Positions 39,172-48,228 of a DNA stretch of 64,000 nucleotides are shown here, piece by piece. Position numbers and translations under genes: made by a program. The stretch spans positions 434,001 to 498,000 of the forward strand of contig NZ_JAPPVJ010000001.1 of NCBI RefSeq assembly GCF_026711005.1, written 5' to 3'. Each line of letters opens with the position of its first letter. Position 1 is the stretch's first letter. Origin of the DNA: Sphingobacterium sp. UT-1RO-CII-1. GTDB lineage: Bacteria > Bacteroidota > Bacteroidia > Sphingobacteriales > Sphingobacteriaceae. Below the pieces are notes generated by a model. That model saw only the letters and a program-made list of their open reading frames with translations, was not told where the DNA came from and did no database searches.

Positions 39172-40092
39172 TTACTCAACGAAATATCCTTTTACTTTCT
39201 TATGCATTGTATAAATTTTAGGATTTAAGCCATCATCAACCAAAATCGGACTAGACTCGTTATTCTCTATAATTGGATTACTAGCGTGTTTCGTCCAATT
39301 TAATAAATCACGTGAAAAAGCGATATTTGAATTCCAAAAAACAGGAGATCCCCCTTTATTCCAGTCAGGGTTCGAAGTCGCATGATAAAGCATATAATAT
39401 ACCCCTCCTTTCTTAAAGACTTGATTAGCTGCAATTGCGCCTTTATCATAATCCTCAGGTCCAGGTTGTAAAACAGGTTCATCTTTCAAGTTTTTCCAAA
39501 CCAGTAAATCTTCTGATGTCGCTAGCCATACCGCTGAATCAATTTTTTCATAAAAAAGATACCATATATCCTCTTCAACAAAAACAGTTGGCGTTCCGTA
39601 AGGAGGCGTTATTGTATCTCCTTTTGTTGTAAGAATTGTCAAATCTCCCTTAGATTCCCATTGTAATCCATTCTCTGAAATCAAAAGATGCGCTTTATCA
39701 TCTGCTCCTTCAGCAAACATATAATATCTATTATTGTGCTTCATAACAAAAACATCCTCTGTCCATTTATCTTTATAAATCGGATTATCAGCATATCTTT
39801 CCCATTTAATTCCATCTTCAGATGTAGCATATCCTAAAAACTTCAATTCTGAACTATCTGGATTATAGCCGGTATACCACATTTTATAAAGTCCTTCATC
39901 ATAAATTATAAATCCTCTCTCCCTTATTTTAGCATCCCAGGTTGTCGAATCAGTCCCTGAAAATAGAATATTATCAGATACTGATATTAAATTTACTTCA
40001 CCCTTTAACATATCCTTTTCTCCGTCAATATGAGCACAACCGGCAAGAACGACGCTTAACAGCAAAAATACAGTACGTTTAAAATATGTCAT
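39172..40092 (-). CDS. Lipoprotein with GH43/GH32-like five-bladed propeller
   Basis: A 306-residue lipoprotein (signal ending VVLAGC, Cys19). It has repeated blades with Y/W-rich strands and Asp-Gly turns (LYKMWYTGYN, ATSEDGIKWERY, YYMFAEGADD, IWYLFYEKID, VYYMLYHATS) like glycosidase clans GH-F/GH-J (families 43 and 32) and related phosphorylases. I cannot pick the catalytic acids with certainty, so activity on a glycan is inferred. It follows the alkaline phosphatase by 45 bases and could be the end of the long sugar operon. Confidence 0.75.
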   Translation of the reverse strand: MTYFKRTVFLLLSVVLAGCAHIDGEKDMLKGEVNLISVSDNILFSGTDSTTWDAKIRERGFIIYDEGLYKMWYTGYNPDSSELKFLGYATSEDGIKWERYADNPIYKDKWTEDVFVMKHNNRYYMFAEGADDKAHLLISENGLQWESKGDLTILTTKGDTITPPYGTPTVFVEEDIWYLFYEKIDSAVWLATSEDLLVWKNLKDEPVLQPGPEDYDKGAIAANQVFKKGGVYYMLYHATSNPDWNKGGSPVFWNSNIAFSRDLLNWTKHASNPIIENNESSPILVDDGLNPKIYTMHKKVKGYFVE

Positions 40093-40137
40093 CTATATCA
40101 AAATGAATAATCTATTACTTAAAAACATAATCTTTCC

Positions 40138-41547
40138 TTACTCCATTTCAAGATCAAAAGCTTTTGCAATTTTTCTTGGAATATCTATATTTTCCATTTT
40201 ATGGGAGAAATTATGAGCACCTTTTCCTATAGCATAGATAGGAATATATGAAGCGGTATGCCCCCCTGTTCCCCATGCTAGATTACTCACCTTATTAACT
40301 ATGCGAACCGCTATCGCTGCAATTTTATCATCATTAGCATATAAACTTTTTTCGGTTTCATTTTTATGATCAATAAAACTTTTCTTATACGCTTGTTCTA
40401 ATTCTTCCTCTTCTTCTTGGTCTACTTTAATTTTATCAAAAAGTCCGAGATAATCCTTTAAGAATAGCTTCACTTGCTGCCAACTAGCTTGTTCTTTAGA
40501 TGCTCTTAATTCTCTAATTTTATAAGATAAGTTTTCTTTAGATATCGCCTGATCAGCCATAAACTGCGTATATAGCCCTGACCCTTTATATCCCAAACTC
40601 ATTCCACCGGTCTCATGATCTGCAGTAACAACAATTAAAGTCTCCTCGGGGTGCTTCTTATAAAAATCATAGGCAACTTCCACTGAAGCATTAAAGTCCA
40701 GCACTTCGCGTACAACGGTTGCTCCGTCATTTGAGTGACAAGCCCAATCAATCTTACCTCCTTCTACCATAAGAAAAAAACCATCCTCATTATTATCACT
40801 TAATGATTCAATTGCGGCGGCCGTAATATCTCTTAATTTTAAATCATCCGTTTTTTGATCAATAGCAAACGCTAAAGAGCCCGCATCCGTGCCTCGCTCA
40901 TTCATGTAGATTAACTTTCCAGATTTAGTATTTAACTTATTATAATCTTCTTTCCCATATAAAAGCTTATATCCTGCCTTTTCAAATTGAGGAAAAATAG
41001 ATGGCATTTTATTGCCGTCAACATCTTCATCTGGTCTTTTAAAGCCCGATCCTCCAAAAAAGTCAAAATCAGATGCAATTAAATCCTGTGCAATTTCATA
41101 ATACATACTTCTTGATGGACGATGCGCATAAAAAGCTGCTGGTGTTGCATGGTCAATACTAACACTTGTAACAATTCCGACTTTCATTCCTCCTCTTTTA
41201 GCAGCATACGCAATACTCGGTAGTGCGACAGTAGCAGAACTATCCATTCCCAAAACACCATTTTTAGTCTTCGCTCCCACGGCTAATGCCGTTCCGCCTG
41301 CGGCAGAGTCTGTAATATTATGAGATGAAGAATAAGACGTGGCAAAAGTGGCAAAAGGAAACGTCGAAAAAACTAACGGAAATACAGTATTCCTATCCTC
41401 TTGCTGGGCGAGAAATATTTCCGTTAAATTAACCTGATTCAAACCCATACCATCCCCAATCATATAAATGATATACTTAGGACTCTTAGCAAATGATGAT
41501 AGTACTACAAAAACAGATAGTACTATACTACTCCATATTTTTTTCAT
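40138..41547 (-). CDS. Alkaline phosphatase (PhoA superfamily)
   Basis: A 469-residue exported phosphatase with a signal peptide (residues 1-20). The metal ligand Asp32 is in YMIGDGMG and the nucleophile Ser81 in TDSAAGGTALAVGA; further ligands are in VEGGKIDWACHSND, VVTADHETGG and GGHTASYIPI. It removes phosphate from monoesters in the periplasm. There is no PHO box evidence. It is co-directional with and 74 bases after the lactonase gene, so it may be part of the sugar operon, perhaps stripping phosphate from sugar phosphates before uptake (inference). Confidence 0.93.
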   Translation of the reverse strand: MKKIWSSIVLSVFVVLSSFAKSPKYIIYMIGDGMGLNQVNLTEIFLAQQEDRNTVFPLVFSTFPFATFATSYSSSHNITDSAAGGTALAVGAKTKNGVLGMDSSATVALPSIAYAAKRGGMKVGIVTSVSIDHATPAAFYAHRPSRSMYYEIAQDLIASDFDFFGGSGFKRPDEDVDGNKMPSIFPQFEKAGYKLLYGKEDYNKLNTKSGKLIYMNERGTDAGSLAFAIDQKTDDLKLRDITAAAIESLSDNNEDGFFLMVEGGKIDWACHSNDGATVVREVLDFNASVEVAYDFYKKHPEETLIVVTADHETGGMSLGYKGSGLYTQFMADQAISKENLSYKIRELRASKEQASWQQVKLFLKDYLGLFDKIKVDQEEEEELEQAYKKSFIDHKNETEKSLYANDDKIAAIAVRIVNKVSNLAWGTGGHTASYIPIYAIGKGAHNFSHKMENIDIPRKIAKAFDLEME

Positions 41548-41621
41548 TTCAGTTTATTATTATTTAGCATTAGATTAAAAACTCTAAAAACTTCTCTTTA
41601 CAGAATTTACAATACTTTTAT

Positions 41622-42497
41622 TTAATTGATAAGTTTATTTTTCCTTACACCACTCACATCTGTCTCCACACAAAAAAGGCTCCCACTCAAAGGATATTCT
41701 TCTAACTCTTTTTTCGACATTTCCTGCCTTGCAGTAGTGATAAACAAAGTTCTCATATCAGCACCTCCAAAACAACAGGCTGTAACATTGGGTGCCGGTA
41801 CACTGATCTTTTCCAACAACTCTCCGTTATTAGGATTCCATTTACCAACAGAATATCCCCCATAATGCGCTATCCATAACATACCGTCTTCATCAATAGC
41901 CATTCCATCAGGTGCGCCCAGTTCTTCAGGTATACGCACTACATCACCGATTAGTTCTAGAGAAGCATTTTCCCCTTCAAAGCGATAAGCTTTTACTGTC
42001 TTCAGTGGCGAATCAATAAAATACATGGTCCGACCATCTTTGGACCACACCAAACCGTTTGCAATTGTTGTCTTCTCAATTTTTGGAACAAAGCCTTTTT
42101 CTGTTAACAGATATAAACTTCCTGCCCCTTCCTGAAAATGTAAATCCATTGTTCCAACCCACAGCCGTCCCTTGCTATCAACCCCGCCATCATTTGTTCT
42201 ACTATTTGGTTTATCGATTTCCAAATCCTTTAATTTCGTTAATTGGCCAGTTTCCAAATCTATTCGGCCAATTCCCCCCTTCATAGCCACAACCAGCTGC
42301 TGTTTCGCTGTACTTTCTACCAATAAAGTAACGGGCTCTGCATATGCATATGAACGCATTTGAGCCTCAACTATACAATAGGTATAAACTTCATTTTTTA
42401 AAATATCCACCCAACATACAGTCTCTTCATCGGCCAACCATAAAGGACCTTCACCCAACATATCTTCTCCCTCGTATAAAACATTAATTTTTTTCAT
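41622..42497 (-). CDS. SMP-30/gluconolactonase-family lactonase
   Basis: A 291-residue six-bladed propeller of the SMP-30/regucalcin/LRE family. The metal ligands are expected at Glu16 (LGEGPLWLAD), an Asn in the NSRTNDGGVD region, Asn in ANGLVWSKDG and Asp in GAPDGMAIDEDG. No signal peptide, so it acts in the cytoplasm. Such enzymes open sugar-1,4/1,5-lactones made by sugar dehydrogenases. It is 4 bases after the MFS permease gene and is the final tightly linked gene of the Gfo/Idh-led operon. Confidence 0.9.
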   Translation of the reverse strand: MKKINVLYEGEDMLGEGPLWLADEETVCWVDILKNEVYTYCIVEAQMRSYAYAEPVTLLVESTAKQQLVVAMKGGIGRIDLETGQLTKLKDLEIDKPNSRTNDGGVDSKGRLWVGTMDLHFQEGAGSLYLLTEKGFVPKIEKTTIANGLVWSKDGRTMYFIDSPLKTVKAYRFEGENASLELIGDVVRIPEELGAPDGMAIDEDGMLWIAHYGGYSVGKWNPNNGELLEKISVPAPNVTACCFGGADMRTLFITTARQEMSKKELEEYPLSGSLFCVETDVSGVRKNKLIN

Positions 42498-42501
42498 TAT
42501 T

Positions 42502-43785
42502 TTAAACTTTATTTTTCTCTTTCTCTCTCCTAGCCATATAAAAATTTAAACCTATAAACGCCCCTATCAACACTAAGGGTAATTGTAAAGTTTTCATCAA
42601 CACTTTTGGTCCTGCTATTGTTCTTGCTTCTTCTAAGGCTGTGTATTTTTCTATTCCAGCCCCCGCAATCAAATATTCATGTATATCTGCAAAAGATGGG
42701 AGTTCTTCTAAAATAATCGAATCATAATATTCACCCATAAACAATGTATATACAGTAACAGCGAACATTCCTGCTCCCGCCATAAGATTCATACCAAGAG
42801 CACCTGTTTTAGGAATATATTCTGCCGAAAAAGCTAACATCGTTGGCCATATATAACATACACCCAGCCCAAAAATAAAGGCAGCGACAAAAATCATATT
42901 ACCACTTACATTCGCTAAAAGATATAAACCTATGGCAGCTACAACAGTAGAAATTAACAAGACTCTTTCAGGTTTTAAAACCTTCATAACAGGCGCTGCA
43001 ACGGCCCTCCCAAAAGCCATAATACCAGTAGTTAATGTTAATATCAATATCGGATTATCCGTTACGTTTTTAAGAAGCACATCAATCCACTGTCCTGTAA
43101 AAAGTTCGGTAATTGCTGTTCCGAACATACACACTATCATAAACAAAAAAAGAGGTGACAAAATCGATTTATACATCTCTTTTGTAGAAATACCTGCTGA
43201 TACCCTTTCGGTAACAGGAAAATCAAGCTTAATAAAATAATAGCCATAAAGTAAGGTCGGTAACACCATCGTTCCTACCTGCCATTGCCAATTCAAGCCT
43301 ATTGCATTAAAAAGAACCACAATCAATGTCCCTATAAAAATTCCTCCAGGAAACCACAGGTGAAAATAGTTAAGCATAGTTGTTCTTTTTTCGGGATATA
43401 ATGCTGTTACAAGCGGATTACAGGCTGCCTCAACCGAACCATTGGCTATACCGATCAATAATGTAGAAATAAATAAAGACCAATATCCAAGGGCGAAAAT
43501 TGTCATCAGTATACCAACAATATGAAAAAAGAACGCCAGGATAACCATTCTTTTCATACCAATCATATCAACAACAAAACCACCAATAATTACGGCTAGA
43601 GGGAACCCCCAAAAAGCAGTAGCCGTTATCTGACTTAACTCTGCATTACTCAACTGAAAATCAGCGCCCAATTTATTAAGTACACCTGCTCTTATCCCAA
43701 AAGACAATGCTGTTACCAACAACGCCAAACAACTTGTTTGGAACAATTTCTTGCGCTGCAGAATAACGTTTACATACGTTTCCAT
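42502..43785 (-). CDS. MFS sugar permease (FucP-like)
   Basis: A 427-residue major facilitator protein with about 12 hydrophobic segments. The motif GMKRMVI follows TM2 and ANGSVEAACNPLVTALYPE (TM4-5 region) resembles the sugar:H+ symporters of the FucP type found in Bacteroidota. It should import a mono- or disaccharide, or an oxidised derivative, made or released in the periplasm. It starts 1 base after the TIM-barrel gene and is embedded in the operon. The operon has no SusC/D pair, so its substrate is probably a small sugar. Confidence 0.88.
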   Translation of the reverse strand: METYVNVILQRKKLFQTSCLALLVTALSFGIRAGVLNKLGADFQLSNAELSQITATAFWGFPLAVIIGGFVVDMIGMKRMVILAFFFHIVGILMTIFALGYWSLFISTLLIGIANGSVEAACNPLVTALYPEKRTTMLNYFHLWFPGGIFIGTLIVVLFNAIGLNWQWQVGTMVLPTLLYGYYFIKLDFPVTERVSAGISTKEMYKSILSPLFLFMIVCMFGTAITELFTGQWIDVLLKNVTDNPILILTLTTGIMAFGRAVAAPVMKVLKPERVLLISTVVAAIGLYLLANVSGNMIFVAAFIFGLGVCYIWPTMLAFSAEYIPKTGALGMNLMAGAGMFAVTVYTLFMGEYYDSIILEELPSFADIHEYLIAGAGIEKYTALEEARTIAGPKVLMKTLQLPLVLIGAFIGLNFYMARREKEKNKV

Positions 43786-43786
43786 A

Positions 43787-44845
43787 TTAAATCCCTAATA
43801 GTTTATTGAATAAATCCCCCGCTCGGTCCACTTGGGCAAAATCATCAAACACCCGATCTGTTACAGGGATGATATGTTCTTGGATGAAACGCGCCCCCTC
43901 AGCTGCCCCCACTTCGGGATGTTTAAGTGCACATTCCCACTCTAAAACGGCCCATCCATCATAACCATAACTTGTTAGCTTACTAAAAATCGCTTTAAAG
44001 TCAACCTGACCATCACCCAATGAACGAAATCTCCCCGATCGGTCCACCCATTCCGAATACCCGCCATAAACCCCTTGCTTTCCTGAAGGGTTAAACTCAG
44101 CATCTTTAACATGAAACATTTTGATCCGTTCATGATAATGATCAATAAAACTTAAGTAATCCATACATTGCAAAAAAAAATGTGAAGGATCATAAAGTAT
44201 ATTAACACGCGGGTGCTGATCTAGCTTATCCAAAAAACGTTCAAAAGTCACCCCATCATGCAGATCCTCTCCTGGATGTAGTTCATAACAGAGGTCGACC
44301 CCACACTCATCAAACTGATCTAAAATAGGTCGCCATCGTTTCGCCAATTCCTCAAAGCCGGCTTCTACCAATCCCTTTGGCCGTTGTGGCCAAGGATATA
44401 CAGTGTGCCATAACAAAGCTCCACTAAACGAACCACAGGCCTTCAATCCAAGATTTTTAGAGGCTTGTGCAGCATAAACCATATGTTCATAAGCCCATTC
44501 CTGTCTTGCCTTAAAGTTTTTTTGAACAGAAGAAGGTGCAAAACCATCAAACAGAAAGTCATAAGCCGGGTGCACCGCAATAAGTTGACCGATCAGGTGT
44601 GTCGCCAACTCCGTTATTTCCAACCCTTGATCACGTACAACTCCCCGTATTTCATCCGCATAATCTTTACTCTCTGCTGCTAACCTTAAATCTATACATC
44701 GTTTATCCCATGCAGGTATCTGAACACCTTTATAGCCTAAACCTTTTGCCCATTTACATATAGATTTCAAATTATTGAATGGTTCTTCATCCGTTAAAAA
44801 CTGCCCCAGTAAAATAGCTGGTCCTTGAATCGTTTTCATAATCAA
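43787..44845 (-). CDS. Sugar phosphate isomerase/epimerase-like TIM barrel (long form)
   Basis: A 352-residue xylose-isomerase-like TIM barrel (AP-endonuclease family 2 fold). Candidate metal ligands: Glu in LCYELHPGED, Asp and His in ILYDPSHFFLQ, His in MFHVKDAEF, Glu in VLEWECALKHP. The roughly 350-residue form often accompanies Gfo/Idh/MocA oxidoreductases and DUF1080 proteins in Bacteroidota. Reaction is likely an epimerisation or isomerisation of a sugar or keto-sugar; the substrate is not known. An in-frame second ATG two codons in is an equally good start. Confidence 0.85.
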   Translation of the reverse strand: MIMKTIQGPAILLGQFLTDEEPFNNLKSICKWAKGLGYKGVQIPAWDKRCIDLRLAAESKDYADEIRGVVRDQGLEITELATHLIGQLIAVHPAYDFLFDGFAPSSVQKNFKARQEWAYEHMVYAAQASKNLGLKACGSFSGALLWHTVYPWPQRPKGLVEAGFEELAKRWRPILDQFDECGVDLCYELHPGEDLHDGVTFERFLDKLDQHPRVNILYDPSHFFLQCMDYLSFIDHYHERIKMFHVKDAEFNPSGKQGVYGGYSEWVDRSGRFRSLGDGQVDFKAIFSKLTSYGYDGWAVLEWECALKHPEVGAAEGARFIQEHIIPVTDRVFDDFAQVDRAGDLFNKLLGI

Positions 44846-44871
44846 AATTTATTTTCAATTAACTCCTCTAC

Positions 44872-45588
44872 CTATTTCCTCCATTCCATCAATGCGACAT
44901 TTAGCACCTCTTCCACTCTTCTCTTCGCCCCTGATAAATAGACCATACCATGCCCTGGCAACATATAGTCCATCTCCAAATCAACCATTTTCAATAAACT
45001 GCCCAGATAATTCTCCCGACAAAAATCTATCGAACCTGACCAACCAAAATCGCCACTTAACTTTGTCCCTATTACATCGCCGCTAATCACAATTCTTTTG
45101 CCGCCCAACGTAAAAGAAAAAACGGTACATCCCATACTGTGTCCTGGCATAAGGCGCGCTTCAACCTCCAAGCCAAGAACAGATACTTTCTCACCATCGG
45201 CTATAATACGGTCTACCTTAAATGGTGTAAACTTTTTATGATACAGATAAGTACAGCAACGGTTGTCTCCCGCCAGTACCGCTTCAGCAGTTTCTTTTCC
45301 TGAAATAAACTCTACTCCGTTCTTTTTTAACAAATATCCGCCACCTGCATGATCAAAATGAGCGTGTGTCAGAAAACAATACTTTATATCTTCCGGACAC
45401 ATACCCCAATAACGAATATTAGCATAAAGCTGCTCCATAGTATCTCCACAACCGGCATCAAAAAGAATAAGACCTTTCTCGGTTTTTACGAGATAAGCAT
45501 TACAGTCATTCCATATCGCTCCCTCTACATCCGTAGTTAACCCCACTAGATCGCCACTAACCTGATATATTTGATGTAATAATTGCAT
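44872..45588 (-). CDS. Metallo-beta-lactamase-fold hydrolase
   Basis: A 238-residue cytoplasmic MBL-fold enzyme. The metal motif is THAHFDHAGGG (HxHxDH), with further His in MPGHSMGC, Asp in VISGDVIG and His in MLPGHGMV. This is the glyoxalase II/lactonase-like layout. In a sugar operon a lactonase or thioester hydrolase role is plausible; UlaG of the ascorbate pathway is also an MBL-fold lactonase, but I cannot assign orthology. It ends 1 base before... the kinase gene lies directly upstream with a 1-base gap. Confidence 0.87.
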   Translation of the reverse strand: MQLLHQIYQVSGDLVGLTTDVEGAIWNDCNAYLVKTEKGLILFDAGCGDTMEQLYANIRYWGMCPEDIKYCFLTHAHFDHAGGGYLLKKNGVEFISGKETAEAVLAGDNRCCTYLYHKKFTPFKVDRIIADGEKVSVLGLEVEARLMPGHSMGCTVFSFTLGGKRIVISGDVIGTKLSGDFGWSGSIDFCRENYLGSLLKMVDLEMDYMLPGHGMVYLSGAKRRVEEVLNVALMEWRK

Positions 45589-45589
45589 A

Positions 45590-46501
45590 CTACCTTCTAT
45601 AAGTTTCTAAAAAAAGGTCATACTCTTTTAACTCATAAGGTGGACATCCCCCTTTCTTGCAGGCTATAAATGCTCCCATCATCGACGCTCTATATAAAGC
45701 GACTTTTAAAGGTTCTTTTTTCAGGTGCTGTCGTAAAAAGCCTGCTAAAAAAGCATCTCCGCAGCCAATTGTATCAACTACATCTACAGACACACCTACT
45801 ATATCAATACGGTCAGTTACTGTATAAAATGATGCGCCTTCTGCGCCTCTAGTGATAATTACCTGTGGTATTTCAAAATGCGACATCAAAAACCGCATCT
45901 TTTCTTCTTCATTAGTATGAAGAAGCTCTGTTCGGAAAATCCGGATTACTTCAATAAGCTCCTCTTCATTTATTTTTAATAAGTCAGTATATTGTAATAG
46001 CATTCTTAAATGCTCCTCATTATAAAAATTCCCCCGAAGGTTTATATCAAATACCTTAAAGCAATTTGTCTTAAGCAATTCAAATAAGGTATTTCGAGTT
46101 ACTTTATTCCGACACGACAAACTTCCAAAAACAAGACAATCATCTACACCAAGAATATCAGTCAGCTCATCATCCTTTTCTATGTAATCCCACGCCACTG
46201 GCTCTAAAATATCATAAACAACATTCTCTTTATTTGAAGTATCAGCGCGTACCCTTCCTGTCGAATAGTTTTCATTCCGCTGGACAAACCTCGTCTTTAT
46301 AGACCAACCTCTAAGTAGATCCCACATACGATCACCTTCCTCATCCAATCCCAAACTACTAATGGTATAAACGTCCATACGCTCATCTTTGGCTAGATGA
46401 TAAGATACATTAAGTGGTGCACCTCCCGGCAGATCCTCTTGATTCACTTCATCCCACAATACTTCTCCAAAACAAAAAACACGACAATCTTTATTCCACA
46501 T
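45590..46501 (-). CDS. PfkB-family sugar kinase, fructokinase-like
   Basis: A 303-residue ribokinase/PfkB enzyme. The start VFCFGEVLWDEV and PGGAPLNVSYHLA match fructokinase-type members, and the C-terminal anion-hole/base motif is DTIGCGDAFLAGF. It should phosphorylate a ketose, or a keto-acid sugar, at the terminal hydroxyl. Next to an OMPDC/UlaD-like decarboxylase it could provide the 6-phosphate that enzyme needs. The 1-base gap to the MBL gene and 10-base gap to the TIM barrel show one operon. Confidence 0.9.
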   Translation of the reverse strand: MWNKDCRVFCFGEVLWDEVNQEDLPGGAPLNVSYHLAKDERMDVYTISSLGLDEEGDRMWDLLRGWSIKTRFVQRNENYSTGRVRADTSNKENVVYDILEPVAWDYIEKDDELTDILGVDDCLVFGSLSCRNKVTRNTLFELLKTNCFKVFDINLRGNFYNEEHLRMLLQYTDLLKINEEELIEVIRIFRTELLHTNEEEKMRFLMSHFEIPQVIITRGAEGASFYTVTDRIDIVGVSVDVVDTIGCGDAFLAGFLRQHLKKEPLKVALYRASMMGAFIACKKGGCPPYELKEYDLFLETYRR

Positions 46502-46511
46502 ACAAACTAGT

Positions 46512-47402
46512 TTACAACCAATATTCTTTTATTTTTCTATTCACAAACGTGACACTCCTCTCCAACTGATCCATTCCTTCGACCCCATCTTCAATGCTTA
46601 TCCAACTATCAAAACCTACAGCTTTTAGTATTGAAAATATACGATCATAATCATTCAGTCCCTTCCCGATCTCCCCATGCCGCAGCACCGAAGCATAGCC
46701 TTCACTATTATCTTCCATCCTTCGCAAATCTTCGATAGTTCCGTTTACCAAAAACCTATCACTCGCATGCATTGTTTTCACCCTATGCTTCACACGTACC
46801 AACAAATCCAAGGGATCTTCTCCCGCTAAAAAAGTATTACTGGGATCATAATTTACACCGAAATAAGGATCATCAATCTGATCTACAATCTGACAGAAAA
46901 CAGCTGATTTTTGAGCAAACTCAGGAAACTTCCAAAAGTCATCTTTATAATGATTTTCTAAGATTAACGTTACATCCAAAGTTCGTGCATAATCCAAACA
47001 TTCGTATATCGAGTCTACTGTTAAATTCACACCGTCAGCAATAGATAGCTCAGGTCTTCTTTGTCCAGAAAGCACTCGACAATAGCTCCCACCCAAGGCA
47101 TGGGTCATATCAATCCATTCTTTTTGCTTAGCTACTTGTGATGCTCTAAAAGCACGATCCGGATGCGTAAAATCAGGCGAACAGCACATCATCGGTATTT
47201 CCAACCCTAAGTCATTTACCTTCTTTCGGAAACCGGACCATCGCCTCCAGTCCTTCATTTCCAAAAAACCGGCATACCATTCTAAACCATCAACTTCAAG
47301 CTTAGAAGCTTTATCAATCCATTCATTAAGTGTCATTTCCCCAGTCACACATAGCTCTTTCATAAAAGCTTTCGGGAATACTGCTAATCGAGGCATATTC
47401 AA
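46512..47402 (-). CDS. Sugar phosphate isomerase/epimerase-like TIM barrel (short form)
   Basis: A 296-residue xylose-isomerase-like TIM barrel. Candidate metal ligands: Glu in LILENHYKDD, Asp in VNYDPSNTFL, His in MHASDRFL and Glu in ISIEDGVEG. It is distinct from the 352-residue paralogue three genes further on. UlaE-type pentulose-5-phosphate 3-epimerases and hydroxypyruvate isomerases share the fold. Its first codons overlap the SDR gene by 4 bases. The exact reaction is not predictable from sequence. Confidence 0.85.
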   Translation of the reverse strand: MNMPRLAVFPKAFMKELCVTGEMTLNEWIDKASKLEVDGLEWYAGFLEMKDWRRWSGFRKKVNDLGLEIPMMCCSPDFTHPDRAFRASQVAKQKEWIDMTHALGGSYCRVLSGQRRPELSIADGVNLTVDSIYECLDYARTLDVTLILENHYKDDFWKFPEFAQKSAVFCQIVDQIDDPYFGVNYDPSNTFLAGEDPLDLLVRVKHRVKTMHASDRFLVNGTIEDLRRMEDNSEGYASVLRHGEIGKGLNDYDRIFSILKAVGFDSWISIEDGVEGMDQLERSVTFVNRKIKEYWL

Positions 47403-48208
47403 TCTGTATTTAAAGCGTCTAAATTCTTTTCTGGATTCCTTCCTATGATAGGGTGCTGCTCCAATTCGATTGCTTGCCCACTAACAGGTCCTAATAAGTC
47501 TGAGAGCCAAAACACTACTGAATTGGCAACCTCAGCAGGTTCTAATAGACGTCTTGCTGGGGCATACATCGGCGAAATCAACTTATACCAATCCTCCGGA
47601 AGACCGTGCCCAACTTTCCTTTCCTGTTCTTTTTCCGTCAGCACCCATCCTACATTTAACTGATTGACTCGCACGCCAAAATCTCTATGCACACTATCTC
47701 CGACATTCCTCGTCAGCGTCATTAATGCTCCCTTAGAGATACTGTAAGCCAATAAGCTTGGCTCTCCAGCATAAGCATTAACAGAGCCAATATTAACCAC
47801 AGCGCCTTTTGTTTTGGTCAGATACGGCAATGCAGACTGTATCATAGCAAAAGGAGCCAATGAATTCACTTCTAACACCTCGCGAAGCAGATCCAATGTT
47901 GTATCCTCTACATCGGACGAAACTACATAAGCAGCATTATTCACCACGCCATTGATTTTTCCAAATCTTTTAATAGTAGCTTCTATCAACTTCTGCGCAA
48001 AATTTTCTTGTATAACATCTCCTACATAGGGTTCTACACGATTTCCTCCATTTAAAAAAGCTAATGCTTCTTGTAAATTCCGTTCACTCCTTCCATGTAA
48101 CATCACCTTTGCCCCTGCGTTTAAGGATGCTTTAGCTATAGCCAAGCCTATTCCGCCAAAAGCTCCTGTTACGATAATTACCTTATCCTTTAATATATTT
48201 CCCTGCAT
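47399..48208 (-). CDS. Short-chain dehydrogenase/reductase
   Basis: A 269-residue classical SDR. The cofactor motif is VTGAFGGIGLAIA (residues 14-26), followed by NNAAYV (the NNAG motif), the Ser-Tyr-Lys triad in NIGSVNAYAGEPSLLAYSISKGAL, and a C-terminal GPVSGQAIELE in place of the usual T-G-x-x-L-x-V-D-G-G. It is likely an NAD(P)-dependent sugar or sugar-acid dehydrogenase in the cytoplasm. It is 20 bases after the zinc alcohol dehydrogenase. Confidence 0.88.
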   Translation of the reverse strand: MQGNILKDKVIIVTGAFGGIGLAIAKASLNAGAKVMLHGRSERNLQEALAFLNGGNRVEPYVGDVIQENFAQKLIEATIKRFGKINGVVNNAAYVVSSDVEDTTLDLLREVLEVNSLAPFAMIQSALPYLTKTKGAVVNIGSVNAYAGEPSLLAYSISKGALMTLTRNVGDSVHRDFGVRVNQLNVGWVLTEKEQERKVGHGLPEDWYKLISPMYAPARRLLEPAEVANSVVFWLSDLLGPVSGQAIELEQHPIIGRNPEKNLDALNTD

Positions 48209-48228
48209 AATCTGCTATTTAAAACAAT